Shown: positions 11,039 to 21,153 of the stretch, one piece after another
Layout: each line of letters opens with the position of its first letter
How positions within the stretch are numbered: position 1 is the first letter of the stretch
NCBI GenBank assembly: GCA_023052935.1
Contig: CM041292.1
Coordinates: 135,298,951-135,362,950, forward strand
Reading direction: 5' to 3'
Source: Piezodorus guildinii
Taxonomy: Eukaryota > Arthropoda > Insecta > Hemiptera > Pentatomidae
DNA: 64,000 bases
Position numbers and translations under genes: made by a program
Notes under the pieces: generated by a model
Told to the model about the DNA's origin: nothing
Databases searched by the model: none
What the model saw: only the letters and a program-made list of their open reading frames with translations

Positions 11039-12844
11039 GGTGAGTGTGGGGAGAGAGGCAACCGCGCAGTGGTGAATAATATTAGAGGGTTGTGCGGTAG
11101 GTTGCCTATAATAAGGGTCGCGCAGGGAGCGTGGTGTTTAGTGGACACAGGTAGCTCCCACACAGTGATGTCAGGGAAAATGATTGAGGGCCTATGTAAA
11201 GAAAAGAGGATACCGAAGGTTTGCCAATGTAGACTCATTACTCTGGGCGGCCCGTGTCGGGTGGAAGGAGAAATAGAAATCGAGCTCAGTCGTTGGGGAA
11301 TAGAGAGGGAGAAATTGGTAGTTCATGTGGTGGAGAGTATGCCGCGCGAATATGGAGGGATCATTGGCTGTGATTTGTTGGAGAAATTGGGGACTAGGAT
11401 AAGGAATAAGGGTGGCCGATGGATCATAAGGATAGGGAGAAAGTCCTACAAGGGTAAAAGGGCGCAGAGGGATGGGTTAGGCCAAATAGGCGCAATAAAT
11501 CAGGCAGAGGATTGGAGGAAAACCCTGTACCGCGAATATAGGGATATCTTCTTCCAGGAGGGGGGTTTATTGGGCGTCACCGGGAAAACAACCCATGAGA
11601 TCCCATTGAAGCAGGAGCGCGTGACCTACGTGAAAGAACGTCGATATCCGCAGGCACTGCGTCGACACATACGTGCGGAATTTGATGAGCTCAAACGGCA
11701 GGGCATAATTGTCGATAGTACGTCCTCTTATAACAGTCCTCTTTGGGCGGTCAAGAAAAAGAGCTCGGGTGACGGGGGGCCGGAGAAATATAGGGTCGTT
11801 GTTGACTTCAGGAAACTGAACGAAAACACAGTCGACGAGAAATATCCCATACCCCGGTTTGAGGACATTCTGGACCGTCTCAGTGGGGCAAAGGTGTTTA
11901 GTACTTTAGACTTGAAGGCCGGATACCATCAAATTCAAATGCACCCTAGGGACCAACATAAGACGGCATTTTCATTCGAGCGCGGGCATTACGAGTTCAC
12001 GCGGATGCCGTTCGGTTTGAAAAACGCACCCATCACATTTCAGCGTCTGATGGACGAGTTTCTTAGGGGGATAGACGAGGCAGTTTGCCAGGTCTACATG
12101 GATGATCTCCTGATCTTCAGTAGATCCGAAGAAGATCATATAACTCATCTCCGCAGCGTCTTTGAACGTATTCGGCAATTTGGGCTCAAACTTTCGGAAG
12201 AAAAGTCGATGTTGGGTCAGACGGAGATAAATTTTTTAGGACACACCATATCTCGGGAGGGTGTGAAACCGGATGGGCAGAAGGTGGCGGCCATCAGGAA
12301 CATGGCGATACCGCGTGATGTCAAGGGGGTTCGTCGGTTGCTGGGGACTCTCAACTACTATCGGCGGTTCGTTCCGGATATGGCGCGATATTTGGTTCCA
12401 CTCAATAACCTTCTCAAGAAGGGTCAGGCCGTTGTGGTGACACCGGCTATGGAGGAGAACATTCGTCAGTGCATGGCGCGGTTGCAGGAGGAACCTATCT
12501 TGGCATTCCCCGATTTTACCCGGCCGTTTTCTGTCACCACCGACGCGAGTGAGTATGCGCTGGGGGCGGTTCTGTCCCAGGATGGCCCAGAGGGGGAACG
12601 TCCCGTGGCATATGCGAGTAGGCGCCTGACCGAGGCCGAGAGCAGGTACAGCGCGTTGGAGAGGGAACTCCTGGGGATCGTTTGGGCTATTGAACATTTT
12701 CGGCCCTACGTGTTTGGGCGCAGGTTTAAAGTCCACACGGACCATAGGCCCCTGCAATGGGTCGGTACTCTTAAAGAATCCTCGGCGCGCGTGACCCGGT
12801 GGAAGGAGTTCCTCCAGTCAATACAACATGGAGGTTGTGTATAA
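11039..12844 (+). CDS. pol: Gypsy-1 Pol, first part: protease, reverse transcriptase, RNase H
   Basis: Open in the gag phase straight after the gag TGA, with no separate ATG near its beginning, so expression probably needs stop readthrough. Aspartic protease: VDTGSSHTV (Asp near residue 36 after the TGA). RT: DFRKLNENT, STLDLKAGYHQI, FGLKNAP and the catalytic VYMDDLLIF (Tyr near residue 353), then FLGHTIS. RNase H: TTDASEYALGAVLSQ, ERELLGIVWAIEHF, HTDHRPLQW. The frame stops at TAA 12842-12844 just after RNase H because of a one-base phase change; the next domain continues in another frame. Confidence 0.93.
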   Translation, partial: GECGERGNRAVVNNIRGLCGRLPIIRVAQGAWCLVDTGSSHTVMSGKMIEGLCKEKRIPKVCQCRLITLGGPCRVEGEIEIELSRWGIEREKLVVHVVESMPREYGGIIGCDLLEKLGTRIRNKGGRWIIRIGRKSYKGKRAQRDGLGQIGAINQAEDWRKTLYREYRDIFFQEGGLLGVTGKTTHEIPLKQERVTYVKERRYPQALRRHIRAEFDELKRQGIIVDSTSSYNSPLWAVKKKSSGDGGPEKYRVVVDFRKLNENTVDEKYPIPRFEDILDRLSGAKVFSTLDLKAGYHQIQMHPRDQHKTAFSFERGHYEFTRMPFGLKNAPITFQRLMDEFLRGIDEAVCQVYMDDLLIFSRSEEDHITHLRSVFERIRQFGLKLSEEKSMLGQTEINFLGHTISREGVKPDGQKVAAIRNMAIPRDVKGVRRLLGTLNYYRRFVPDMARYLVPLNNLLKKGQAVVVTPAMEENIRQCMARLQEEPILAFPDFTRPFSVTTDASEYALGAVLSQDGPEGERPVAYASRRLTEAESRYSALERELLGIVWAIEHFRPYVFGRRFKVHTDHRPLQWVGTLKESSARVTRWKEFLQSIQHGGCV

Positions 12845-14423
12845 ACCCGGCCGAGAAAACGTCGTGGCGGACTGGTTGTCGCGGGCGCTGGTGGTTAACG
12901 CGATCGAGGAAGAGGAGGGCGCGCCGTCAGGGGATGTTCGACAGTTCCTTCGTGAGTGGACGCCCGAGGGTGAAGGAGGCCGCGGAACCCCGGATTCTGA
13001 CAGTGCGGATGCATCTGCCGGGCGGGCGAGCCCGTCTGATGAGCGTACGATGGACATGGAGGAGCGAGAGGAAATCATTAACGACAAGCGGCGACAGATT
13101 GTGTGGAAGACTCGGACTTCGGGCCTCTTAAAATTAGACTATACGAGGTATGGAAAATCTCGCATCACTACCATCTGGTCGAACCCTGGCGTGCGTGATG
13201 ACCAAATTTGTAGGGCGCTCCAGGACGCATCTAAGCCGGGAAAGACTTATTTCCTGTACGTCGGGAATGCGACGATTTGGGAGAAAATCAAGCGGCTCTG
13301 GACTCGGGAGCAGATCGGGATTGATCGATCGTTCGTGCAATGTACGCTGTCGGTCGAGACTGTCTCGGACCCGGAACGGCAGCGAGAGGTCACACTGGCT
13401 TACCACCAGGGGAAGACCAATCATCGGGGAGAACCCGAGACACTGCAGGCATTGCGGCGTCGGTACTTTTGGTGGGGTATGCGGCGTACCATCGCGGAGG
13501 TTGTCGGGGCCTGCGAGGTTTGTCGGGTCACGAAATATGACCGCCATCCGCCGCGGGGGTTACAAGAGGTTACGCCCACCTCCGATGCGCCGTTGTGTGA
13601 TTTGCAGATAGATACATTTGCGTGGCGGGGTTACAAATGGGTGACGGTGTTAGACCTCTTTAGCAAGGTGGCCATGGCTTCTCTCGTGCCGGACCGTTCG
13701 TCAGAAGCCATTTTAGGGGCCCTCCGTCAATGGTTTCAGTTTTATGGGGTGCCGGATCGGATATCCTCGGACGGGGGTCGGGAGTTCGACAACAGTCAGG
13801 TTCGGGAGGCAATGAAGGCACTAGACGTCGCGTGGCATATTAATACCCCGGGGCACCCCAAGAGTCGAGGCGGCATCGAGAGGCTGCACAGTACTCTCGG
13901 AGACCATCTTCGAGTATATCAGGTGGATCAACGATTGGAACCCCATGTCGCAATGCCTCGGGCCGTGGCGGCGTACAACCACTCTGTCCATGCGGCGACA
14001 GGCTTTACGCCATTTGAAATCCTTTTTGGCCTGCGAAACCGGCGCAGGAATTACGAGGACACAGCGGCGGAGGGACCTTTATCTGACGTGCTTGTGAGTA
14101 ACCGCGCGGCTCTTGTCAAGGTTTGGGGGAAGGTGCGCGGGAAGTTGGTGGCGGAGAAGAGTCGCCGGGTAACCAAGGACAACCTTCGCGTTCGTGATCG
14201 GATGGAGAATCTTCGCATCGGGTCCATTGTATATCGGAGGATCGGTTCGAATAGGAGCAAGGAAATTGCTCGGTATGAGGGTCCGTTTCGGGTGGTGGTT
14301 ATTCGCGAACATAACGTTGTCACGCTTCAGAGCTTAGCGGATCCACGGAAGAGGCGGACGGTGCATATCGAACAGTTGAAACTTCCAGTGAGGGAAGAAC
14401 CTTCGGCAGTTGATCGCACCTAG
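12828..14423 (+). CDS. pol: Gypsy-1 Pol, second part: integrase
   Basis: Begins with the connection sequence that normally follows RNase H (VVYKPGRENVVADWLSRA), so it is the displaced continuation of the frame ending at 12844. An HHCC zinc-binding region (AYHQGKTNHRG ... CEVCRVTK) precedes the catalytic core: Asp 262 (QIDTF), Asp 315 (SSDGGREF) and Glu 351 (GGIERLH), giving the canonical D,D-35-E spacing. The C-terminal part has a GPF motif (RYEGPFRVVVI) as in GPY/F modules. It inserts element cDNA into the host chromosome. No chromodomain or env follows. The ATG at 12828 is only the first in this frame and is unlikely to be a real start. Confidence 0.9.
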   Translation: MEVVYKPGRENVVADWLSRALVVNAIEEEEGAPSGDVRQFLREWTPEGEGGRGTPDSDSADASAGRASPSDERTMDMEEREEIINDKRRQIVWKTRTSGLLKLDYTRYGKSRITTIWSNPGVRDDQICRALQDASKPGKTYFLYVGNATIWEKIKRLWTREQIGIDRSFVQCTLSVETVSDPERQREVTLAYHQGKTNHRGEPETLQALRRRYFWWGMRRTIAEVVGACEVCRVTKYDRHPPRGLQEVTPTSDAPLCDLQIDTFAWRGYKWVTVLDLFSKVAMASLVPDRSSEAILGALRQWFQFYGVPDRISSDGGREFDNSQVREAMKALDVAWHINTPGHPKSRGGIERLHSTLGDHLRVYQVDQRLEPHVAMPRAVAAYNHSVHAATGFTPFEILFGLRNRRRNYEDTAAEGPLSDVLVSNRAALVKVWGKVRGKLVAEKSRRVTKDNLRVRDRMENLRIGSIVYRRIGSNRSKEIARYEGPFRVVVIREHNVVTLQSLADPRKRRTVHIEQLKLPVREEPSAVDRT

Positions 14424-14744
14424 GTATCCTCTGTTTCTGTTGGCCACTCCCAGGGGAGTGAGTTGTATGTTTTTTGGGATTTTTGATTGAAGCATTTTGT
14501 ATGTGTTTCTTGCAAGTACTTTTATTTTTGTTTGTCAGGATCTTCAGTGCGTGTTTTCTTTGCTTTCGAGTGTGTTATGTTTTCTGTTTTAGATTTCTTT
14601 AGTTTGTAAGTTTACTATGTGTCAGGTTTCTAGTTTGTAAGATCACAGTAATGTCAAGTATAAGCTTTTGTTTTATTTTTATTTAGTTTTTATTGTTATT
14701 TTATGTTTTCCCCTTGTAGAGTTTATGAGAAGTGTTCGTAAACT
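14424..14744 (+). other. Gypsy-1 3' untranslated segment
   Basis: About 320 bp, T-rich, no ORF, between the pol stop and the polypurine tract. No env remnant is detectable. Confidence 0.7.
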
Positions 14745-14754
14745 GGCAGGGGGG
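14745..14754 (+). other. Gypsy-1 polypurine tract
   Basis: GGCAGGGGGG lies directly against the first base of the 3' LTR, as expected for plus-strand DNA priming. One C interrupts the purines. Confidence 0.75.
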
Positions 14755-14870
14755 AGTTAAGATGAGATGACTATCAATATAGACCTAATCCTATTTTCTG
14801 TAAATATAAACATATGATAAAAGTATAAATAGTGGATTAAAATATTATAATTTTCTCGGCTGAACTTAAG

Positions 14871-14871
<1 letters not shown>
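14755..14871 (+). repeat. Gypsy-1 3' LTR (117 bp, internally deleted)
   Basis: Identical to the 5' LTR except that the 67 bp corresponding to 9536-9602 are missing (junction 14843/14844). The lost piece holds the only AATAAA and the T-run. A weaker ATTAAA just before the junction remains. The deletion must be post-integration or an assembly error, since both LTRs derive from one template. Confidence 0.9.
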
Positions 14872-14925
<54 letters not shown>

Positions 14926-14951
14926 TATATATAAATATATATATATATATA
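14872..14951. repeat. (TA)n microsatellite, right half
   Basis: Continuation of the TA array interrupted by Gypsy-1, with a few AAATA variants. Confidence 0.9.
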
Positions 14952-15730
14952 TTTATCCTATGTATAAATTATCGATCATAAAACTATACCTCACTATTGC
15001 TCTGTTAAGAAATTCCATTAAAATATTTTTTCTCTAAGGTTCATGAATAAATTTAATGCATCACTTAAGACATTGCATTTATAATGTTGTTACTGAATTA
15101 CAATAATACATTTTGCAAAAAGTTTTATTACCGTTATTTACATGGTAGTAAGTTAATTTGACAAACATTATTAGAAAAAATATGACATAGTTAAGGTTTT
15201 AATTTTTTTCATAATTTAATTTTAGCAATGTAATACAATCTGAAACTGTACTGGAAGAAATAGTTATTGGGGTTTAAATATTTCATTCTAGCCTTTTATA
15301 CAAAGTAATAAGATATAATAAAATAACTAAATAACAATAAAATCAACAAAATAAAAATAAAATATCAACTTTGCACATTAACACATTACAATTATACTGT
15401 AAATAATAATTACTTCATAAATTTTTTTTCTTGGTTGCTAATAGACCAACATTATAGAAAAAAAAAATTAGTTTAGTATTGTAATTTTTAATTACATTAG
15501 ATTGGAATGTACATTTGTGAGGGAGTGAGTTATGGGGAAAGATATAATGGATTTTCATTAAAATTTATTTTAGTTTTTTATATAATTGATATTTTTATAA
15601 TTTTTGTGTTTATGATAGTAAAAGATATTTTATTACATGAAATCCATTGCACTTCACACTTGTTTTGAATCTCGATTATTTCCTCATATTCTTTCTTGTT
15701 TTAATTGTATCTTTTTTATCAACGTTGAAC
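14952..15730. other. AT-rich non-coding DNA
   Basis: Nothing recognisable. Confidence 0.5.
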
Positions 15731-15734
15731 AATA

Positions 15735-16165
15735 AAAGAACTTTGAATTCCAGGCTTATCACGTCACCTCTCAGAACCATCGAATTCTTTCCGTATCTAA
15801 TCCTACAATCCAAAATCCTTCGTAAAATCCTCAATGCTCCTTAGTTTGTCTCGAACAAACTTATCCATAAAGCCTCAATGTTCCGTATGTTGCTGATTTG
15901 GCCCGATCAGATACCATTCCTTTCATGACAACTCTATTCCCACCCTAATCCTCTTGTTTCAATACTTTCTTCCTCTTCAATTCCTGACAGTCCTCAGAGG
16001 CGTCTGAAAATAAGATGGCCCCGAGACCTTCAAGTTTAGGATATTTTCAGTGTGCTTCCATTGGGAAGCTTCTCTACATGTGTTTCACGCCTTTTATATT
16101 CCACTCAAATTTACTTGTTGTATTCCACTATACAGTTGTAAATTTCCCAATAAAAAATAAAATAT
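15735..16165 (+). mobile_element. 5'-truncated Jockey-like LINE
   Basis: Sense-strand copy of the last part of a Jockey-like ORF2: the bases near 15811-15842 read IQSKILRKILNAP-like, followed by a decayed C-terminus with CAGAGGCGTCTGAAAATAAG and GGCCCCGAGACC (the RRLKxxWPRD-type ending). It ends in a 3' UTR with TATACAGTTGTAAATTTCCC and an A-rich tail. Frameshifts abolish coding. The same 3' UTR type occurs at 22490-22590 and, inverted, at 22591-22740, 50315 and 53148. Confidence 0.8.
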
Positions 16166-16599
16166 AAATTTTATGAAGGTATTCGGGGTGTGACTTAGAT
16201 GATAGGGTTTGAAAATGTAGCTCTGGTTTAAGCCGGACTTTTTTTATATACTTTTTTTTATTATCCTGCAACAAAGGACTAAGAGAAAACCTGGTGAATG
16301 AGCTGAGATATCGGCCTCATTATGAATTACCTTTGAATATTAGCTAGTTAAGATTTGCTTCTATATTTGTACTGATGAAATGAATATTTTCTTGTAGAAC
16401 TAATAATAATTGCTCTTGATTTTTGGAATATATTATACTATATGAAATCCGATAGTGGTGTAGCAAAGCTCTTCCTGGGCATTTGTTTTTGGCAATTTAA
16501 TTGAGTAATATACCAAATAATTGAAGGAATTATTAAAATAAAATAAAAATTTATAGAAATATTAGAGTTTCAAGACAAAAAATTTATTTAATTGTTTGT

Positions 16600-17220
16600 G
16601 CTAATGATCACCTACGAAGTGTAAGTGGCAATCAAGGAACTCCGATGGAACAATGGCTGACTTTTCTAAAAAGCTGATTCCAACTTTTAAGTGTTCGAGG
16701 AATAGAACTCTTTAAACCCAAATGGTAAACACGCTCGTTCGGATTATGTTCTAGGTTTTCACGTATTTATTCCAGATATACGAAACCGATTTTCTTGAGG
16801 TGTTAAAGTATGTTCTGAGTTCTGTAGGTTTTTATCAGTAGGAACATTCTATAAATGACACTCTTAACCAAACACCTCAGAGCGGTGCAAAATCTTACGA
16901 AGTCCGTAATATAAGAAGAAATGCCATTCCAGACCAGAATTCTCGATCCTCGGCATGAAATCTTAGGAGCCATTTATAAAGCTTATCGTTCACCTGAGTG
17001 TCTTCAGCTAAAAACACGGCCATCTGATGACTTAGGACCCACTTTACGTAATCAGTGAAAAAACTCGTTTCCAGTTCTCCCAACTCTAATCGCCGTGTTA
17101 AATTCAAGTCTATGTTCTGAGCTCTGCTGCGAAGGGGGCCCTATGTGTTCTACTTAGTTTTGCTGAAGTTCATTTTCTCCCAACTTTCGAATAGAAATCG
17201 ATACCTTAGAAAGTATTACT
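16600..17220. other. Complex non-coding island with a minus-strand open frame
   Basis: Composition is more balanced than the flanks. A 70-codon minus-strand frame (16895-17107) reads in part GELETSFFTDYVKWV, protein-like in composition but unlike any family I recognise, with no clear splice sites. It could be a fragment of an old element, an exon or a conserved non-coding block. Confidence 0.25.
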
Positions 17221-18050
17221 AATTTGATGTTTTAGTTGATCTCAGGTTACAGTGTGATTATAAGGCATGAAAGAAAGAAATTGTTCAAACTGGTAACTAG
17301 AGTAGATCAGTAACTTTTCATCCTTGTCCTTTCAAGTTTCATAGATTCCAACAAATTATATTATAATTTTAGTATATATATATACGTAATTCAAACTGCT
17401 CTTGTACGATAACAATTATCATCTAAATAGTTTTTCAGAATTGCAATAACTCGAATTCTCGCTCTAAGATATTGAAATGTCTTAAAAATACCTGCACGAG
17501 ATGTGTGCTAATAGGAGACTAAATTAAGAATAATCAATAGATATCCAAACATTATGACTTTAAGATTAATCACTTTAATCACGTGACAGAATGAATGATG
17601 GCAAATATGAGCTCAAGCAAACTTTTAAGATTTAGGTTTTATCTCGATTTCTAAATAGATAAAGAACAGATTATTTATATTTTGATTAAACTACACTTGT
17701 ATTTCGTTAATGATTCTAAACATATATAATAGTAAATAATTAGTTAAATTTAATTTTAATAGAAACATGTATATTATTGAATAATCTATTACATTATTAT
17801 CTACAACAATCAATATGTTTTCATCCGCTTTTCACAAACCTAGGTTAACGTTTACAATTTAGTGTATAAGATAATATTTCTTAAAAAATTCTTTAGCTTT
17901 TCAACGGTTATACATTTATATTACAGTTTTTATGTTCACAAACACAAAAAGGCATTTTAAAATATTTTACTTTAGTTTGTTATCAGATTCGTTCAATTTG
18001 TATATTTAGCTTTTTTTTAGCTATGCTAATCAGACGATATGGTTAATTAT
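17221..18050. other. AT-rich non-coding DNA
   Basis: The only pattern is a stretch near 17590-17660 that resembles 21408-21480 (see findings). Confidence 0.45.
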
Positions 18051-18056
18051 ATCAAA

Positions 18057-18415
18057 CCTGATAAGTTAAAGGTACTTTAGAAGAAGAAAATTTAAAATAT
18101 TGTATTTAAGCCTTGTCAGACTATTTCAATTGGAAATGAAACCTAGATGATATTATAGCCTTCATGTTACATCGATATAGCGAGTTTAATCAGAATTAGT
18201 TAGAGCTTTTTTTTGAGAAAATCTGGTACAAAATGCATAGTATTAAGTGGCTCTTCTGGTTAGCTGATTTTGATGATGAAAATTGTTGGTGTGAATATCT
18301 CACGGAGGTAAATAGGCTAAAAGGTGTATTTCCGGTGAAAACTCGAATTAGAAAATTTTCATAACCACAATACTTTCCCTAACTTATATTTCATATATAG
18401 GTAAGTGAAATTAAA
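18057..18415 (+). repeat. Repeat family A, plus copy
   Basis: Carries GGTACTTTAGAAGAAGAAAA, GACTATTTCAATTGG, CATCGATATAGCGAGTTTAA, GTGGCTCTTCTGGTTAGCTG and TATAGGTAAGTGAAATTAAA, matching 6870-7330 and the minus copies. It is paired with a minus copy that starts 185 bp further on. Confidence 0.75.
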
Positions 18416-18599
18416 AATTGGTACCCAATTCGTAGATTTTGGTGAGCCTAAGGAGGCTTTCCATTATTTCAACTTTTTGTCTTATTATTTTTTAGGTATT
18501 AGTCGTTACTCCTTCGTGTATTAAAGGACCATCAGCTTACTGGATGCAACTTTCGATGTATTTTAATATGGACTGATCTAATATATATATTCATAATAG

Positions 18600-19350
18600 A
18601 TGAAATATATAGTAAGGGAAAGTATTGTGATGGTGAAAATTTTCGAATTTCAGTTTTCAACCGAAATACACGTTTTAGGGTCCCTGAGTCCAAATGACCA
18701 AGTCTGTGTGTCCGAGTGTTTGTGGTAAGTCCAGTGTGCTTCAAAACTGAAACTACATATTCAAAATCTTTTATACGTTCGAGATGTCACAGCAACTTTT
18801 TCATAAAAATCAGCTAACTAGAAGAGCCACTTTATACCACCCATTTTGTACCTTTTAACGATTTTCTCAAAAACGGCTCTAACGATTTTGATTAAACTCT
18901 ATATATCGATGTAAAATTTGATGGACTTTAATATTATGTAGGTTTCTTTCTGATTGAAATAGTCTGACATGGCTTAAATGCCGATATTTTAAGTGTACTT
19001 CCTTTAAAGTATCTTTAATTTTGTAGATTTAAAAATATCAACCTCATCATCTTATTAGAATTGATAAATTTCAGCTAAATATGCAAGTCGAGCGAATTCG
19101 ACAAACAACTTAAGAAGAAAAGTGCAAACATATTTTTTTATGTGAATTTTATTTTTTTGAATATTAAAACAGAAATATAGATGTAGAATATACCGTTGGA
19201 AAGCTAAAGATTTTAGAAAAAATACTATCATATACACGAAATTCTAAAAGTAAACGGTGGGTGATAAAAAGCTAATAAAACTTATTTTAAAGTATATTTA
19301 TAAAAAGTTATCACGTAATATAGGATATTAGTTCAATTCAAGCTTTTTCA
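18600..19350 (-). repeat. Repeat family A, minus copy (long form)
   Basis: The reverse complement matches the copy at 18057-18415 and extends another 300 bp or so with a block containing ATATACCGTTGGAAAGCTAA, also present in the copies at 41160 and 50815. No conserved ORF. With 18057-18415 it forms a large imperfect inverted repeat. Confidence 0.75.
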
Positions 19351-19429
19351 CAAACAAGCATTAAAGAGGATCATTCCATAATTAAAACAATGCAGTCAAA
19401 TTATATAAGCAATTATGTAATGGAAATAT

Positions 19430-19760
19430 TGTTCCTCCAGGATATTCTGGACAGTTTAAAGCCCTGTTGATTACAGGCTCGTTGTGCAACCGCACCTCGT
19501 CCGAAGAGGGCAAATAGGGAAGAGAAAAAAGAAGGGACGTAGTAAAGCCGAAATAACCGAATGAGATACGAACTGCTATCTGAACCCTTTGCCCTTTTCA
19601 AGATAAATTTCTTATCTAATTCTCAACCCTCCTTTCCTTGACTCCACAAATTCAATTCAATCTCTCTTTTTAGCCCCCTAATCTACATCTGTTCATCCCT
19701 TCCCTTTAAGCTATTTTGACTCGTCTAGTTCGGAAGGGATAAGTACGCCTGTCTTCGAAT
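19430..19760. other. Complex non-coding island
   Basis: Relatively G+C-rich unique sequence with no family match. A 62-codon minus frame crosses part of it without recognisable features. Confidence 0.2.
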
Positions 19761-20904
19761 TCTTTGGAAATAAGCTTTACATAATTAGACTTCTTTGAGT
19801 CCACGGAACAGAGGAAAAATAATTTTAATCAATGAAATTTCTATTCTCCAAAGCCATTGTTTTCTTCTGACCTGTAAACTTTAATTACTGTATATAGCTT
19901 ATGGTAAGATTAATTAATTTTAGGAGTTTATTTATTTATCTAATTAAATTGTTAGAATTAAGACAAATTGACCATAAAATGTCAACGATTTTGTTTTTTT
20001 GTACTTTTTATCTCAGATTTTTTTTTAAATTTATTTTTCCCGTTAATAAGTTAAAATAAAAGAAATAAATTTAGATTCTTGTCCCTCGTCGAATATCACC
20101 CCAAAAATGTTCCACAATACACTATCGTTTATCTTGAAAACCAAAAACTAATTTTAATTAATTTTTTTTGTAAAAGTTATAGAAATGATATTAGGAGTGC
20201 CATTTTGTTTTGAGGTATAGTTAAGACAAAATAATGAAAAAAATAAAATAAAACGTCTTTATTCTTCAACTTTCTCATAATACCATATAAAGACACATTA
20301 TCTTTATATTAGTGGTCTTGGTTATTTTTATTTGGTCTAAGCAATATCTCATGGAGTGATTTCTTTAGTTGATAGGTATGTTTTTACCATTGATGTGCGA
20401 TGCACTAATGTTACTCTATGGTACTATGTAGCCCATTATTTTGCGGTCACAGAATTATTTCTGTTATTCGACCTAATACGGTATTATACGCATTTAAGAT
20501 CCTCAAATGATGTCAGCACAATACATAATTTAAAACTTCGAGTGCACCATAAACTTCGAAGGTGAAGTAAGAATAGGAGATGTCTAAATAAAACGAAGTG
20601 GGCATAATTGGAAGCATGGAATAAAAAATAATAATTAAATAAATATTATTTAGTAAAAGCCTGATTGTGCCACAAATCTTGATGCACCTTACATAGGGTC
20701 TTTCTTAAAACAAAGACTTAATGATGACAATGTCCCATTGTTCTTCTACAACAATGTCATCATGTCCGGGACTAGGTGAGGTAAGAAGATGATCATTATA
20801 CCCTTCATTGTATTGATGTAACCAGAGGAAGAAATATCCAGAAACATTCCAGGTAAAAAATTTTGGTGATCTCATAGCCATTAAAAGTTTTTGCTGTTGT
20901 AGTT
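19761..20904. other. AT-rich non-coding DNA with one inverted repeat
   Basis: Nothing recognisable except an imperfect hairpin at 20721-20763. Confidence 0.45.
20721..20763. repeat. Imperfect inverted repeat
   Basis: ATGATGACAATGT (20721-20733) and ACAATGTCATCAT (20751-20763) pair at 12 of 13 positions. A nested CATTGTT/AACAATG stem gives an alternative fold. Confidence 0.6.
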
Positions 20905-21153
20905 GTTTGTTTATTTATTTAACGTAAATTTATGCTACTGTGGCTAATCGGACGATGCTACCGTGTGAGTCATAGATTTTGCCTATCTGTGTTTAATTAG
21001 AATAGGGACCAGCTTTTTATGCCCCCTCCGAAGGACGGTATAGGTAAGGATTTTTTCCTCCTATTAAAAAACCCAAGGACCACCTGCGGGTTTGAACCCG
21101 TGACCGTTAGTATAGAAGGCTGTTATGCAAACCACCATGCCATAGGTGATCCC
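20905..21153 (-). repeat. tRNA-derived SINE, family I
   Basis: Minus strand: tRNA-like head with A-box-like TGGTGGTTTGCATAAC and B-box-like GGTTCAAACCC, then a body with CCTTCGGAGG and a terminus reading CCACAGTAGCATAAATTTAC followed by an AAAT-rich tail. Related copies lie at 42920, 54502 and 56073. Confidence 0.8.

Larger units (their letters stand above)
9447..14871 (+). mobile_element. Gypsy-1: Ty3/gypsy LTR retrotransposon
   Basis: A 5.4-kb element with short LTRs beginning AGTTAAG and ending CTTAAGT, a tRNA-Phe-type primer site, gag with two CCHC knuckles, protease, RT, RNase H and integrase in gypsy order, and a purine tract before the 3' LTR. The flanks are TATA on both sides, a plausible 4-bp target duplication but not testable inside a TA array. 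Coding DNA is far more G+C-rich than the host flanks. There is no env-like frame. LTRs match over all shared bases, apart from one 67-bp deletion, which implies recent insertion. Confidence 0.95.

Noticed and set aside
14424..14754. Search for an env gene downstream of Gypsy-1 pol.
   Set aside because: The region is T-rich with stops in all frames; no transmembrane or signal-peptide frame is present.
16895..17107. 70-codon minus-strand frame with protein-like composition.
   Set aside because: No start context, no splice sites and no recognised motif; noted only as part of a complex island.
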